DNA from: an uncultured Marinobacter sp.
Lineage (GTDB): Bacteria; Pseudomonadota; Gammaproteobacteria; Pseudomonadales; Oleiphilaceae
NCBI RefSeq assembly: GCF_947488835.1
Contig: NZ_CANLBK010000005.1
Location: forward strand, 1-64,000
DNA: 64,000 nucleotides
Direction of reading: 5' to 3'
Under the pieces are notes generated by a model that saw nothing but the letters and a program-made list of their open reading frames with translations, did not search any database and was not told where the DNA came from. The translations under genes and the position numbers were made by a program. The first letter of the stretch is position 1; each line of letters opens with the position of its first letter. Shown piece by piece: positions 9,340 to 18,769 of this stretch.

Positions 9340-10128
9340 ATCAAATACCACACTCGCCCCCAAGTACTTGTTCTTTCTGGCCTCGACCCTTCCGGCGGCG
9401 CCGGCATCCAGGCAGACATCCAGGCCATTACATCACTGGGATGTCACCCGCTGCCCGTGCTCACCTGCCTGACGGTTCAGGATACCCGGAATGTATACGG
9501 TGCTGAAGCCGTCAACCCGGAACTGATCCGCGAGCAGCTCAAATGCATCGCCGAGGATGTTCCCATAAACGCAGTAAAAACCGGAGCATTGGGCAACTCT
9601 GCGGTTGTGGATGTTTTGGTTGAATTTCTGGAGAAGCATCCGGGTATCCCGGTGATAACCGACCCGGTAATCAAGGCAGCCGGCGGTGGCGATCTGGCGG
9701 ATGATGAACTGCTTGCCTCCATGAAAGCACGCCTATTCCCCCTGGCGGAGATGATCACGCCCAATGGAATAGAATTGGCATTACTGGGAGAGTGCGATGA
9801 CCCTGCGGAGGCTGCACGCAAACTACTCAGCAAAGGGTGTGCTTCGGTGCTCGCAACCGGCGGGCATGGCACTGGCATTCACATCACCAATACACTTTAC
9901 AACCACTCACCCACACCCACATCGTGGGACGTTGAGCGCATTGGCGGAGAATACCATGGCACAGGCTGCACACTGGCAGCCGCAATTGCTGCCGGGCGAG
10001 CGCTAGGTCTGTCACCCCGGGCCGCAATTTCCCAGGCTCAGAACTACGTGCACCGCACTATCTTGCACGCTCTTGAGGTAGGAAGAGGCCAACCGGTTCC
10101 GGATCGAGGCATTCTGTGGGAGCGATGA
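9340..10128 (+). CDS. thiD: Hydroxymethylpyrimidine (phosphate) kinase with ATC start
   Basis: Phosphorylates HMP and HMP-P to HMP-PP for thiamine synthesis. The family N-terminal motif SGLDPSGGAGIQAD is encoded at about 9379-9420. The first canonical in-frame start, GTG 9457, lies after it, so starting there would remove the substrate-binding strand. The frame is open from the hemJ stop (9325-9327) and offers no ATG, GTG or TTG before 9457. An ATC at 9340 sits eight bases after GGGAG and aligns with the normal first residue, giving 262 residues, the usual length. Initiation at ATC, or a sequencing error, is inferred. The gene overlaps thiE by four bases. Confidence 0.85.
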   Translation: MKYHTRPQVLVLSGLDPSGGAGIQADIQAITSLGCHPLPVLTCLTVQDTRNVYGAEAVNPELIREQLKCIAEDVPINAVKTGALGNSAVVDVLVEFLEKHPGIPVITDPVIKAAGGGDLADDELLASMKARLFPLAEMITPNGIELALLGECDDPAEAARKLLSKGCASVLATGGHGTGIHITNTLYNHSPTPTSWDVERIGGEYHGTGCTLAAAIAAGRALGLSPRAAISQAQNYVHRTILHALEVGRGQPVPDRGILWER

Positions 10129-10784
10129 AGCGGCGTGTACCCATCGGGCTTTATGCCATTACCGACAGCCAACTAACTCCTTCAGAAACCATGGCTGCCT
10201 CCGTAGAAGCCGCCATTCTCGGTGGCGCTGTGATGGTGCAGTATCGGGAAAAGTCTGCGCCCATGGCGGAACGCCTGGCACAAGCAAGAAGTCTGCAATC
10301 CGTATGCGCCACTACAGACATCCCACTGCTGATTAACGATGATATCGAGCTGGCAAAGCGCATAGGCGCTGCGGGCGTTCACCTTGGCCAAACAGATGGC
10401 TCGGCTGCAGAGGCCCGCCGCCTGCTTGGCGATGGCGCAATTATTGGCATTACATGCCATGCCGACCTTGAACTGGCTGAGGCGGCCACTAATGGCGGCG
10501 CTGATTACCTGGCATTTGGTCGGTTTTTTAATTCATCAACCAAACCGGATGCCCCGCCCGCCCCAACCGCCATATTGGCCGAAGCAAAACGTTTTAAGCG
10601 GCCATTGACGGCCATTGGTGGCATCACTACAGAAAACGGCGAGCTCCTTATACGGGCGGGCGCCGATCTGCTGGCGGTTGTTGGCGGACTTTTCGGAGGC
10701 AGCCCCGAAGCCACAATGCAGAAAGCACAAATATTCCAGAGGCTGTTTGCCAGCCACCACCCACTATTTTTAACTCCCAAATAA
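10125..10784 (+). CDS. thiE: Thiamine-phosphate synthase
   Basis: Joins HMP-PP and the thiazole phosphate to make thiamine phosphate. The 219-residue TIM-barrel protein has QYREKS, LINDD, GVHLGQTD and AIGGI motifs that bind pyrophosphate and substrate. The start at ATG 10125 overlaps the thiD stop as ATGA, a standard coupling arrangement. An in-frame GTG at 10116 would add three residues and is less likely. hemL follows after 15 bases. Confidence 0.95.
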   Translation: MKRRVPIGLYAITDSQLTPSETMAASVEAAILGGAVMVQYREKSAPMAERLAQARSLQSVCATTDIPLLINDDIELAKRIGAAGVHLGQTDGSAAEARRLLGDGAIIGITCHADLELAEAATNGGADYLAFGRFFNSSTKPDAPPAPTAILAEAKRFKRPLTAIGGITTENGELLIRAGADLLAVVGGLFGGSPEATMQKAQIFQRLFASHHPLFLTPK

Positions 10785-10799
10785 CAGGAGCTCCCACAA

Positions 10800-12080
10800 A
10801 TGACACACTCCGAAACCCTGTTCGAACAGGCACAGAAATACATTCCCGGCGGCGTCAACTCCCCGGTTCGCGCATTCCGTGGCGTGGGCGGCACCCCGAT
10901 CTTTTTCAAACACGCTGAGGGCGCCTACCTTTTTGATGAGGACGGTAAGCGTTATATCGACTACATCGGATCCTGGGGCCCAATGATCCTTGGCCACTCG
11001 GACAAGCGCATCAAAGATGCCCTACACGCACAGGTAGACCTTGGGGTTGGCTATGGCGCGCCCACGTCTATCGAAACCGATATGGCTCGGAAAGTGTGCG
11101 AACTGGTGCCCTCTATTGATCTGGTGCGCATGGTGAACTCTGGCACCGAGGCCACTATGAGCGCCATTCGACTGGCCCGCGGATTCACCGGCCGCGACAA
11201 AATCATCAAGTTTGAAGGCTGCTACCATGGGCACGTTGACTCGCTGCTGGTTAAAGCTGGCTCCGGCGCACTAACTCTGGGCGTTCCCAACTCGCCCGGC
11301 ATTCCCAGTTGCCTGGCTGAACTCACGCTGACTCTCGACTTCAACGATATTGAAGGTGTTCGCAAGACCTTTAAAGAAATGGGCGATGAGATTGCAGCCA
11401 TTATCGTGGAGCCGGTTGCCGGCAACATGAACTGCATACCTCCAATTCCGGGCTTTCTGGAGTGCCTGCGTGAAGTCTGCGATGAGCACGGCACCGTGCT
11501 GATATTTGACGAAGTGATGTCCGGGTTCCGCGTATCACTTGGCGGCGCACAGGGTCTGTATGGGGTAACCCCGGACCTGACAGCGCTAGGCAAAGTAATC
11601 GGCGGAGGTCTGCCTGTTGGCGCCTTTGGCGGAAAGCGTGAAATCATGGAGTATATTGCGCCTCTGGGCCCGGTGTACCAGGCCGGCACGCTGAGCGGCA
11701 ACCCACTGGCCATGAGCGCCGGCTTGGCAACCCTGAACGCCATCTCTGAACCAGGTTTTCACGATCGTCTGACCGAGAAAACGGTTGCACTGCGGGATGG
11801 CCTGAAGGCTGCAGCAGATGCGGCAGGCATCCCTTTCGCAGTTCAGGGCGCAGGCGCTATGTTTGGCTTCTTCTTCACTGAAGAACCCAGCGTTACCAGC
11901 TTCAATCAAGTAATGGCCTGCGACGTGGAACGCTTCAAGAAATTTTTCCAAAGCATGCTTAAAGAAGGAATCTATCTTGCACCTTCTGCATTTGAGGCTG
12001 GCTTCACCAGTGCCGCTCTGTCGGATCAGGATATCGCCGATACGATTGCTGCAGCCAAGAAGGTTTTTGCAACGCTTTAA
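10800..12080 (+). CDS. hemL: Glutamate-1-semialdehyde 2,1-aminomutase
   Basis: PLP enzyme converting glutamate-1-semialdehyde to 5-aminolevulinate, the entry to heme. The 426-residue product has the fold-type I pattern [11 protein letters not shown] and the PLP lysine at residue 265 in [10 protein letters not shown], the same number as in E. coli. Start ATG 10800 follows AGGAG. Conserved [10 protein letters not shown] at the N-terminus supports the start choice. Confidence 0.97.
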   Translation: MTHSETLFEQAQKYIPGGVNSPVRAFRGVGGTPIFFKHAEGAYLFDEDGKRYIDYIGSWGPMILGHSDKRIKDALHAQVDLGVGYGAPTSIETDMARKVCELVPSIDLVRMVNSGTEATMSAIRLARGFTGRDKIIKFEGCYHGHVDSLLVKAGSGALTLGVPNSPGIPSCLAELTLTLDFNDIEGVRKTFKEMGDEIAAIIVEPVAGNMNCIPPIPGFLECLREVCDEHGTVLIFDEVMSGFRVSLGGAQGLYGVTPDLTALGKVIGGGLPVGAFGGKREIMEYIAPLGPVYQAGTLSGNPLAMSAGLATLNAISEPGFHDRLTEKTVALRDGLKAAADAAGIPFAVQGAGAMFGFFFTEEPSVTSFNQVMACDVERFKKFFQSMLKEGIYLAPSAFEAGFTSAALSDQDIADTIAAAKKVFATL

Positions 12081-12425
12081 CTGCCTAAACCTGTCGATTC
12101 AGATCAGGTAATTTGCTTTCGCACCGACACTCGGCAGGACGTCAAAACGATGTCCTGCCGTGACAATCTGTGACCCTCATCACGCTATAACCCCCTCCCT
12201 GGAAGTTTTGCCCCTTTAGCCGTTGACTATAAAACCGCATTGATCAAATTATGGCCAAGTATCCGTAGCGATGCTCTGACGGCAAACATCTAACAACAAC
12301 ATGGAAGTCAGCAAGCAGAGGTTCTGCGCCATGCGTTATGGCACAGGCACGAAGTATCTGAAACAACCCGTTAGGTTGAGCCGCAGTTTGAATAACAAAC
12401 ACAACCTCAAACTGTAGGAAAAACC
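12081..12425. other. Intergenic region between hemL and lipase gene
   Basis: 345 bases with no credible gene. It holds an inverted repeat at 12132-12160 and a weak promoter candidate at about 12223-12252 (TTGACT, 18 bases, AATTAT) pointing toward the lipase gene. If that promoter is used, the lipase mRNA would have a leader of about 165 bases. I see no recognisable riboswitch. Confidence 0.5.
12132..12160 (+). terminator. Hairpin after hemL
   Basis: CGGCAGGAC and GTCCTGCCG (12132-12140 and 12152-12160) pair perfectly, and one more pair inside extends the stem. No U-tract follows, so it may be a weak or factor-assisted terminator of the heme/thiamine operon. Confidence 0.45.
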
Positions 12426-13346
12426 ATGAAACTCTGGATCAAAACACTCGCTCTGGTTGTGACCATAGCCTGGTCAGCCCCCTCCGCCGCCTGGTGGTGG
12501 AACTCTAAGCCCGCCAATTACGCTGGCACTCAGTACCCCATAGTATTGGTGCACGGTATGTTCGGCTTCAACTCTATTATTGGCGTGGACTACTGGTATG
12601 GCATCGCAGAGGATCTCCGCAAAAATGGCGCGGATGTTTATACAACGCAGGTACCGGCGCTGGAAAGCACTATTGCCAGGGGCGAGGCACTGCTGTCACA
12701 GGTAGAATCTATTGCTGCCGTGCACGGCAAGGTAAACCTCGTAGGCCATAGCCATGGCGGACCTACGGCCCGCTACGTAGCCCGGGTACGACCTGACCTG
12801 GTGGCCTCGGTCACATCTATAGGCTCGCCTCACAAAGGCTCCGCTGTTGCTGATGTGATCATAGGATCACCAGCAAGCGGTCTGGCAAACACGTTGGGCA
12901 ACGCGCTTGGCGGTCTTATAGACCTGATCTCCGGCGGCGGATACGATCAAAATATGGAAGCAAGCCTGCAATCTCTTACAACCCAAGGCAGTGCAGAGTT
13001 CAACAGCTTTGCACCTGCAGGCCTTCCAACAAGCGCTTGCGGTGAAGGCGCACATTCCGCAAACGGCGTTCGCTTCTACTCTTGGGGTGGCACTGGCGTT
13101 CTCACCAACGTTCTGGACCCTTCCGACGCCCTACTCGGCGTTACCAGCCTGGCAATGGGCTCATCTCAGCATGACGGCCTTGTTGAGCGCTGCAGCAACC
13201 ATTTTGGCAAGATTATCCGCGACAACTACTTCATGAATCACCTGGATGAAGTAAACCAGGCATTAGGACTGCACAGCTTATTTGAAACCGATCCGAAAGC
13301 TGTCATCAAGCAACACGCAAACCGGTTGAAGAACGCCGGCCTTTAA
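12426..13346 (+). CDS. lipA: Secreted triacylglycerol lipase, family I.1
   Basis: Extracellular lipase very similar in layout to P. aeruginosa LipA. Residues 1-22 form a signal peptide ending near SAA-WW. The nucleophile is Ser109 in GHSHGG, the acid lies in VLDPSDA or SQHDGLV, and the histidine is in NHLDEVN. Two cysteines (in TSACGEG and ERCSNHF) match the known disulfide pair. Family I.1 members of this type usually need a membrane foldase (Lif) encoded next door; none is present, since the next gene is convergent. Start ATG 12426 follows AGGAAAAACC. Confidence 0.93.
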   Translation: MKLWIKTLALVVTIAWSAPSAAWWWNSKPANYAGTQYPIVLVHGMFGFNSIIGVDYWYGIAEDLRKNGADVYTTQVPALESTIARGEALLSQVESIAAVHGKVNLVGHSHGGPTARYVARVRPDLVASVTSIGSPHKGSAVADVIIGSPASGLANTLGNALGGLIDLISGGGYDQNMEASLQSLTTQGSAEFNSFAPAGLPTSACGEGAHSANGVRFYSWGGTGVLTNVLDPSDALLGVTSLAMGSSQHDGLVERCSNHFGKIIRDNYFMNHLDEVNQALGLHSLFETDPKAVIKQHANRLKNAGL

Positions 13347-13355
13347 ACGACATCC

Positions 13356-13386
13356 GGCCCTGCCAGAAAATCTTTCCGGCAGGGTC
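13356..13386. terminator. Inverted repeat between convergent lipase and TPR lipoprotein genes
   Basis: GGCCCTGCC (13356-13364) pairs with GGCAGGGTC (13378-13386) through nine positions, one of them a wobble. It lies between two converging genes and is probably shared as a transcription stop, although it lacks a T-run. Confidence 0.45.
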
Positions 13387-13401
13387 ATTCACCACGCTAA
13401 G

Positions 13402-13968
13402 CTACAAGGCTGCCGCACGCTCTTCAGCTTGGCTTGCCCCTGCCAAATTACCCCGCGCCCTGCGGATATCAGCCAGCAACAACCAACCTGCACGCTGCAT
13501 CCGGGTATCGTTTCCCGCCAGAGATAACCCCTTCAAGGTGAATTGCTCTGCAGGCCCAAATTTATTACCGGCCACATAGGCTTCCGACAACTTAAAGTAG
13601 ACCTCTGCAGATCTCGGCGCGATTCTTTGCGCTCGCTCCAGCCGAACAATTGCACCCTGGGCATCGCCCCTTTTCAACAGGCCGTCCGCTTCGCGAACCA
13701 GACTGAGAGCTGCTGGTGAAAGTGCATCCCCGGCATCCTGATAACTCGGTTTGCTGCTGCGCTGCTGCTCTGGCTCTCGGCTTTCCGTCTGCTCGCTTTT
13801 ACGCCAGACTTGAGTTTCGCCTTTTTCTTCAGTCGTCTGCGGTGGTTCCGGCGCTCGTTCAGTGCCCCCGGCAGGCACGTAAATGGAGCCTCCGGGGCCG
13901 GATGCACAACCCGCCAGGCTCAGAAATGCCGCCAACATACTCACATAAAAAATGCCTTGCCTACTCAT
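13402..13968 (-). CDS. TPR-containing lipoprotein
   Basis: A 188-residue protein with a lipoprotein signal ending in LAGC (cysteine about residue 21), a proline/glutamate-rich linker and a C-terminal tetratricopeptide-like region (about 80-185). It overlaps the PBP1b gene by four bases (ATGA), so the two are translated together. A role as outer-membrane partner of the penicillin-binding protein, like the CpoB or LpoB type of helper, is an inference from position only. Confidence 0.75.
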   Translation of the reverse strand: MSRQGIFYVSMLAAFLSLAGCASGPGGSIYVPAGGTERAPEPPQTTEEKGETQVWRKSEQTESREPEQQRSSKPSYQDAGDALSPAALSLVREADGLLKRGDAQGAIVRLERAQRIAPRSAEVYFKLSEAYVAGNKFGPAEQFTLKGLSLAGNDTRMQRAGWLLLADIRRARGNLAGASQAEERAAAL

Positions 13969-16298
13969 TGGAACAACCCTTCAAACCAGCCTCGAATTTT
14001 CCGTTCAAGGGTACCAGAACACGACACCCTTTGTGTCGGCTCACTACCCGATATAAACGGCAGAAGGCGCGCATTATCGCAATACTCATCGGTTAGCGCC
14101 TGCTTTTCAGGATTTACCCAATGATAGCTGACACCATCGGGAACTACCGGGGAGAACCCATGCTGCGGCACTTGTGCCATAAACCGCGACCATACGGGCA
14201 AGGCACCAGTAGCGCCTGTTAGCGCAGTGGGTCCGTTATCGTCCCGGCCAACCCAGGCAACCGCCAGCAAGTCTCCACTGAAGCCGGCAAACCAGGAGTC
14301 GCGGCCGTCGCTGGTTGTACCGGTTTTCCCGGCCAGCGTCAGCTCCTTGGAAACCGAGTAGTAGGCCGAGCGCCCTGTACCTTCCTGCATGGTTTCCTGC
14401 ATTGCGTACTGCAGCAGGTGCACTGCCGCGGGGTCCGCTACCTGATCCACCTCAAGGCTATACCGTGAAAGTGCCCCGCCGGCAGAATCCGTCACTTCTC
14501 TAATCGTGCGCAACGGCGTATTGAATCCAGACGTCGCCAACCCCTGATAAATTTGGGCAACCGTGACTGGGCTCATGGCCACTGAGCCCAATAGCATAGA
14601 GGGATATTCAGAAATTGGTGTAACCACACCAAAGGCACGCAAGGTTTTAATGACAGCTGGAACGCCAACATCCAGGCCCACACGCACGGCGGGCAAGTTA
14701 TAGGACTTCGAGAGTGCGCGATGCAGGGGTACTTCGCCACGCTCTTCACCACTGTAGTTTTTCGGCTGCCAGCGCCGTCCATCATCAAATTCAAGCGTGA
14801 AGGATTTATCCAGCACTGGCGTCATCAGGGTGTAACGATCCGGCTGCTCCAACGCGGCCAGATAAGTAAACGGCTTGATCAGGGATCCTATGGGGCGGTT
14901 AGCATCCAAAGCCCGGTTAAACCCGGCAAACTGCGGATCTTTGCCGCCAACCAGAGCCAGAACTTCACCGGTATCCTTAGCGGTGACTACCAGCGTCGCT
15001 TCCAGGGCTTTGCCGACATCTCCGCTGGCCAGCCTTGGCAAGGTATCCGTAACGGCATACTCGGCTGCATACTGGATGGCCGGGTTCAGGGTGGTAAAAA
15101 TTCGGAGACCTTCGCTGCGCAGATCTGCTTCTTTGTAATCCCGTGCCAGATGCCGTCGAACAAGATCGATATACGCGGGGTAGCGGTTTTCTGAATACGA
15201 CGGTTTTGCACTAACGCCAAGTGACAGGCCGCGAGCACGGGCCGCCTTTGCTGAATCAATCAGGCCGGCGTCCTCCATCTCACTGATAACCAAATTGCGG
15301 CGCTGAGTCGCTCGCTCCGGATGGCGACGGGGGTTGTAATAGCTTGGTCCTTTAACCATGCCCACTAGTAGCGCTATCTGGTGCACGCCCAAATCTTTCA
15401 ATGACTCACCAAAATAGAACTGGCTGGCCAACCCGAATCCGTTGATGCTGCGGGTGCCCGCCTGCCCCAAATACACTTCGTTCAGATAGGTTTCCAGTAT
15501 GTCGTCTTTCTCGTAATGCCATTCGAGCAATATCGACATCAAGGCTTCGTTGCCCTTGCGTAGCAGTGTCTGATCCCGGGTAAGGAAAAAGTTTTTAACC
15601 AGCTGCTGCGTGAGGGTGCTGCCGCCCTGAACGATTTGCCCCGCTCGCATGTTTGCCAGCATGGCACGGCCTATGGAGGCCGGTGCGATTCCAAAGTGGC
15701 TATAAAAATTGCGATCTTCCACAGCCATCAGGGCCTGGGGCAGCAACTCAGGGACCTCTTCCAGGCGCACCAGTATGCGATCCTCCTTGTGGGCGGGGTA
15801 AATGCCACCAATGCGCGCAGGCTCCAGCCTTACGATTGCAGCGTCATCACCGGAGGATACGGAGAAACCCTGGATACGATCGCCATATATATTCAAAGAA
15901 AGCGTTCGTCTGGGCTCATTACCATCGGGAAAGCGAAAGCCGCGGGTGCTAATAATAAAGTGGCCCCCGTTGCGCCGGTAACTACCGGGTTTTGCTCCGT
16001 CCCCCTTGCGATATCCCGCGAGGGTCAATTCCCGCTCCAGCGCCCCAGAACTCACACCTGCACCGCTGTAGAGCTCCAGGGGGCGTGCGTAAACCCGGGA
16101 AGGCACTTCAAAGCGTCGCCCCTCAAATCTGGACGTAACGACTGCGTCAAGGTACACCATCCAGCAAGCCAGCAGCACTAAGCCGATGGCAGACACTCGC
16201 AGGAACAATTTCCAGAACCAGGGGCGGCGTCCATTCCTGGCATTTTTTTTCTGGGGCTTTTTATTGGGCTGTTTTGCAGAGGAGCTGTTTTTTTTCAT
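13965..16298 (-). CDS. mrcB: Penicillin-binding protein 1B
   Basis: Bifunctional peptidoglycan synthase anchored in the inner membrane. The 777-residue product has a short basic cytoplasmic tail, one transmembrane helix (about 25-50), a UB2H-like segment, the GT51 glycosyltransferase motif EDRNFYSHFG, and a transpeptidase with SLIK (active serine), SYN and KTGT. I start at ATG 16298; an upstream in-frame ATG would add 14 residues without support. The downstream TPR lipoprotein gene overlaps its stop. Confidence 0.93.
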   Translation of the reverse strand: MKKNSSSAKQPNKKPQKKNARNGRRPWFWKLFLRVSAIGLVLLACWMVYLDAVVTSRFEGRRFEVPSRVYARPLELYSGAGVSSGALERELTLAGYRKGDGAKPGSYRRNGGHFIISTRGFRFPDGNEPRRTLSLNIYGDRIQGFSVSSGDDAAIVRLEPARIGGIYPAHKEDRILVRLEEVPELLPQALMAVEDRNFYSHFGIAPASIGRAMLANMRAGQIVQGGSTLTQQLVKNFFLTRDQTLLRKGNEALMSILLEWHYEKDDILETYLNEVYLGQAGTRSINGFGLASQFYFGESLKDLGVHQIALLVGMVKGPSYYNPRRHPERATQRRNLVISEMEDAGLIDSAKAARARGLSLGVSAKPSYSENRYPAYIDLVRRHLARDYKEADLRSEGLRIFTTLNPAIQYAAEYAVTDTLPRLASGDVGKALEATLVVTAKDTGEVLALVGGKDPQFAGFNRALDANRPIGSLIKPFTYLAALEQPDRYTLMTPVLDKSFTLEFDDGRRWQPKNYSGEERGEVPLHRALSKSYNLPAVRVGLDVGVPAVIKTLRAFGVVTPISEYPSMLLGSVAMSPVTVAQIYQGLATSGFNTPLRTIREVTDSAGGALSRYSLEVDQVADPAAVHLLQYAMQETMQEGTGRSAYYSVSKELTLAGKTGTTSDGRDSWFAGFSGDLLAVAWVGRDDNGPTALTGATGALPVWSRFMAQVPQHGFSPVVPDGVSYHWVNPEKQALTDEYCDNARLLPFISGSEPTQRVSCSGTLERKIRGWFEGLFQ

Positions 16299-16419
16299 AG
16301 GCGGATTATAACGAAGCCTGAACAAGATAAGGCAGGCCAACTATGTGTTATTTATGTAACCTGCCCGTTATGATGGGACGATAAAAACTCAATAAGTTCA
16401 GGGAAGCGAGGAGCACACC

Positions 16420-17994
16420 GTGAGTGAAACATCCCCAGGCAATCTGTTGCTGGCATTGCAGAACCCCGCATTGTACCACCACCCTGTCGATGGGTTTCAG
16501 ATTATCGAAACCCATATTTCCCAGGTGATCCTGACGGGCCAGTATGCCTACAAGATCAAAAAGCCGGTGGATTTCGGGTTTCTTGATTTCTCAACGCTGG
16601 AACTGCGCAAGCACTATTGCGAAGAAGAGCTCCGCCTTAACCGGCGCTTGGCGGAACCGCTTTACCTCGAGGTGCTCCCGATTACTGGCAGCCCGGAGCA
16701 GCCTGTTATCGGCGGCGATGGTGAGCCGTTCGAGTACATGCTGAAAATGCGCCAGTTCCGCCAAAGCCAGCTGCTTGACCAGCAACAGGAAGCCGGCGAG
16801 CTTAAACCAGAGCTGCTGTCCAGCCTGGCGAAACAGGTGGCAAACTTCCATAACAGCCTTGAACCGATCGCAGACGACAAGCCGCTAGGCACACCAGACG
16901 CAGTGTATGCGGCCATGCAGGAAAACTTTGACCAGATTCGGCCGCTGATCAGCGACACCTCCCTGCTCAGCCAACTCGACAACCTCGAAGCCTGGACCCA
17001 AACCACCTTCGAGCGTCATCGTGACTTGATTGCCCAACGTCGAACAGACGGCTATGTACGTGAATGCCACGGCGATCTGCATCTCGCAAACATCACGGTA
17101 TACGAAGGCAAGGTAACGGTATTCGACTGCATCGAATTCAACGAGCCATTCCGCTGGATTGATGTAATAAACGACCTTGCGTTTTTGCTGATGGATCTGG
17201 AATCCCGACGCGAGTCAGCGCTGGCCAACTTGGTGCTGAACACTTATCTGGAGTACCGGAGCGATTTCGAAGCGCTGCCCCTTTTGCCTCTATATAAAGC
17301 ATACCGCGCGCTGGTCAGGGCGAAGATCGCACTGTTCACTATGGCTAACCCTTCTCTTACTGAACAGGAGAAAGAAGGGCTTATGCAACACTACCGCGAC
17401 TACGCTCAACTTGCGGAGGACTATAGCAACATTCCTAACCCCTACCTGCTGGCTACCGTGGGCCTTTCCGCCAGCGGGAAGACCTGCATCAGCGCAGCCA
17501 TGTCAGCAGAACTGGGCCTGATCCGCCTGAGATCTGACGTGGAACGCAAGCGATTGCATGGGCTCGCACCATTGGAAGACAGCCAGTCCCCCACCGGGGG
17601 AAACCTGTATTCTGCCGAAGCCAATGAGAAAACCTACTCGCGTCTGGCCACGCTTGCCGGCGACTTGCTCGCTGCCGGGTTGCCTGTAATTGTCGATGCC
17701 GCCAGCCTGAAAGAAAAGGAGCGCGCATTGATGGCAGCCGTTGCGGAAAGTCAGGGCGTGCCCTTTGCCCTGATTCACTGCGAAGCGCCCGACGCTTTGC
17801 GCAAAGAGTGGGTCCGCAACCGTAAGGGCGACGCCTCCGAGGCGACGGTAGAGCTACTGGACGCGCAGAAGGACTGGTTTGAGCCTCTGACAACTGAAGA
17901 AACAAGCTACACCGTGCACCTGCGCAGTGATCAGGAGCACGTCGCAGAAGCAGTAGCAGACCGCATCCGTCAGCACTTTGGCCTGCCACGCTAA
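16420..17994 (+). CDS. Two-domain kinase: APH-like domain fused to P-loop ATPase
   Basis: The N-terminal part (about residues 1-330) resembles aminoglycoside phosphotransferase-like kinases with HGDLHLANI and VFDCIEFN. The C-terminal part (about 340-524) is a small P-loop kinase with Walker A GLSASGKT. This fusion is a widespread but uncharacterised family; the substrate is unknown and drug resistance should not be assumed. The start is GTG 16420, preceded by GAGGAG six bases upstream. It is divergent from mrcB. Confidence 0.8.
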   Translation: MSETSPGNLLLALQNPALYHHPVDGFQIIETHISQVILTGQYAYKIKKPVDFGFLDFSTLELRKHYCEEELRLNRRLAEPLYLEVLPITGSPEQPVIGGDGEPFEYMLKMRQFRQSQLLDQQQEAGELKPELLSSLAKQVANFHNSLEPIADDKPLGTPDAVYAAMQENFDQIRPLISDTSLLSQLDNLEAWTQTTFERHRDLIAQRRTDGYVRECHGDLHLANITVYEGKVTVFDCIEFNEPFRWIDVINDLAFLLMDLESRRESALANLVLNTYLEYRSDFEALPLLPLYKAYRALVRAKIALFTMANPSLTEQEKEGLMQHYRDYAQLAEDYSNIPNPYLLATVGLSASGKTCISAAMSAELGLIRLRSDVERKRLHGLAPLEDSQSPTGGNLYSAEANEKTYSRLATLAGDLLAAGLPVIVDAASLKEKERALMAAVAESQGVPFALIHCEAPDALRKEWVRNRKGDASEATVELLDAQKDWFEPLTTEETSYTVHLRSDQEHVAEAVADRIRQHFGLPR

Positions 17995-18026
17995 AGAACA
18001 TGAAAGAAACATAATAAGGAAAAACC

Positions 18027-18386
18027 ATGGACACCGACGCAGTACGCCAAATCAATGACCCGCTCTACGAGATGCTTCGCAAGGAAGATGTTACTGCGTT
18101 CAATGCTGAAAAACTGTCGCGAGCTGATGACCTGCCAAGCTTCGCTCGCGGCGACTTTCGCGGGCTCGACTTACGCGGGCTGGACGCCAAAGGCCTGGAC
18201 TTCCGGCACGCCTACTTTCGCGGAGCAGACTTGCGGGGCATCAACTTCGCACGCTCTGCCATGGAAGGCGCAAGCATTGCCGGCGCTAAGATTTCTGGAT
18301 GCTTCTTCCCCCGTAGACTTGAGGCATCCGAAATTGTGATGTCGCTGAACCATGGCACGCGGATGCGGTACAACGCAGAAAAATGA
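18027..18386 (+). CDS. Short pentapeptide-repeat protein
   Basis: A 119-residue protein with about nine tandem A(D/N)LXX-type pentapeptides (about residues 42-95, for example GLDLRGLDAKGLDF and GADLRGINF), which normally form a right-handed beta-helix. No cysteines or membrane segment suggest a special site. It overlaps the Rieske gene by four bases (ATGA), so the two are coupled. Function unknown. Confidence 0.8.
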   Translation: MDTDAVRQINDPLYEMLRKEDVTAFNAEKLSRADDLPSFARGDFRGLDLRGLDAKGLDFRHAYFRGADLRGINFARSAMEGASIAGAKISGCFFPRRLEASEIVMSLNHGTRMRYNAEK

Positions 18387-18769
18387 GCGGCACACAGACA
18401 AACCCCTGGCAGGCGGTGTGCACCCTGGCGGACCTGAAGGCGGGGCAATTTGTAGAGTGTTCGCTGCCCCGTGCCGAAGCCGGTCTCGCAACACATTCCG
18501 ACACCTTGCCACCGACCGGCTTTGTATTCCTGGATGGTTCAACGCCAAGAGCCTACCTGAATCAATGCCCGCACATGGGCGTCGAGCTGAACTGGAAACC
18601 CGGAAGCTTTATGGATTCCGACAACCTGTTCCTTCAATGCTCAACCCATGGCGCCCTGTTCAAGCCCCGGGATGGCGAATGCATAGCCGGCCCCTGTCAG
18701 GGCGACGCACTCACTCCGTTGGATATTCGAGTGGTCGAAGGCCTTGTCGAAGTCAGATTTCCAGAATAA
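18383..18769 (+). CDS. Rieske [2Fe-2S] protein
   Basis: A 128-residue soluble protein with the Rieske ligands Cys62-x-His64 and Cys86-x2-His89, of the small ferredoxin-like kind. It is too small to be an oxygenase subunit and has no transmembrane anchor, so it is probably an electron carrier or redox accessory for an unknown partner. It is translated with the pentapeptide protein. Its last 17 bases overlap the end of sfsA on the opposite strand. Confidence 0.88.
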   Translation: MSGTQTNPWQAVCTLADLKAGQFVECSLPRAEAGLATHSDTLPPTGFVFLDGSTPRAYLNQCPHMGVELNWKPGSFMDSDNLFLQCSTHGALFKPRDGECIAGPCQGDALTPLDIRVVEGLVEVRFPE

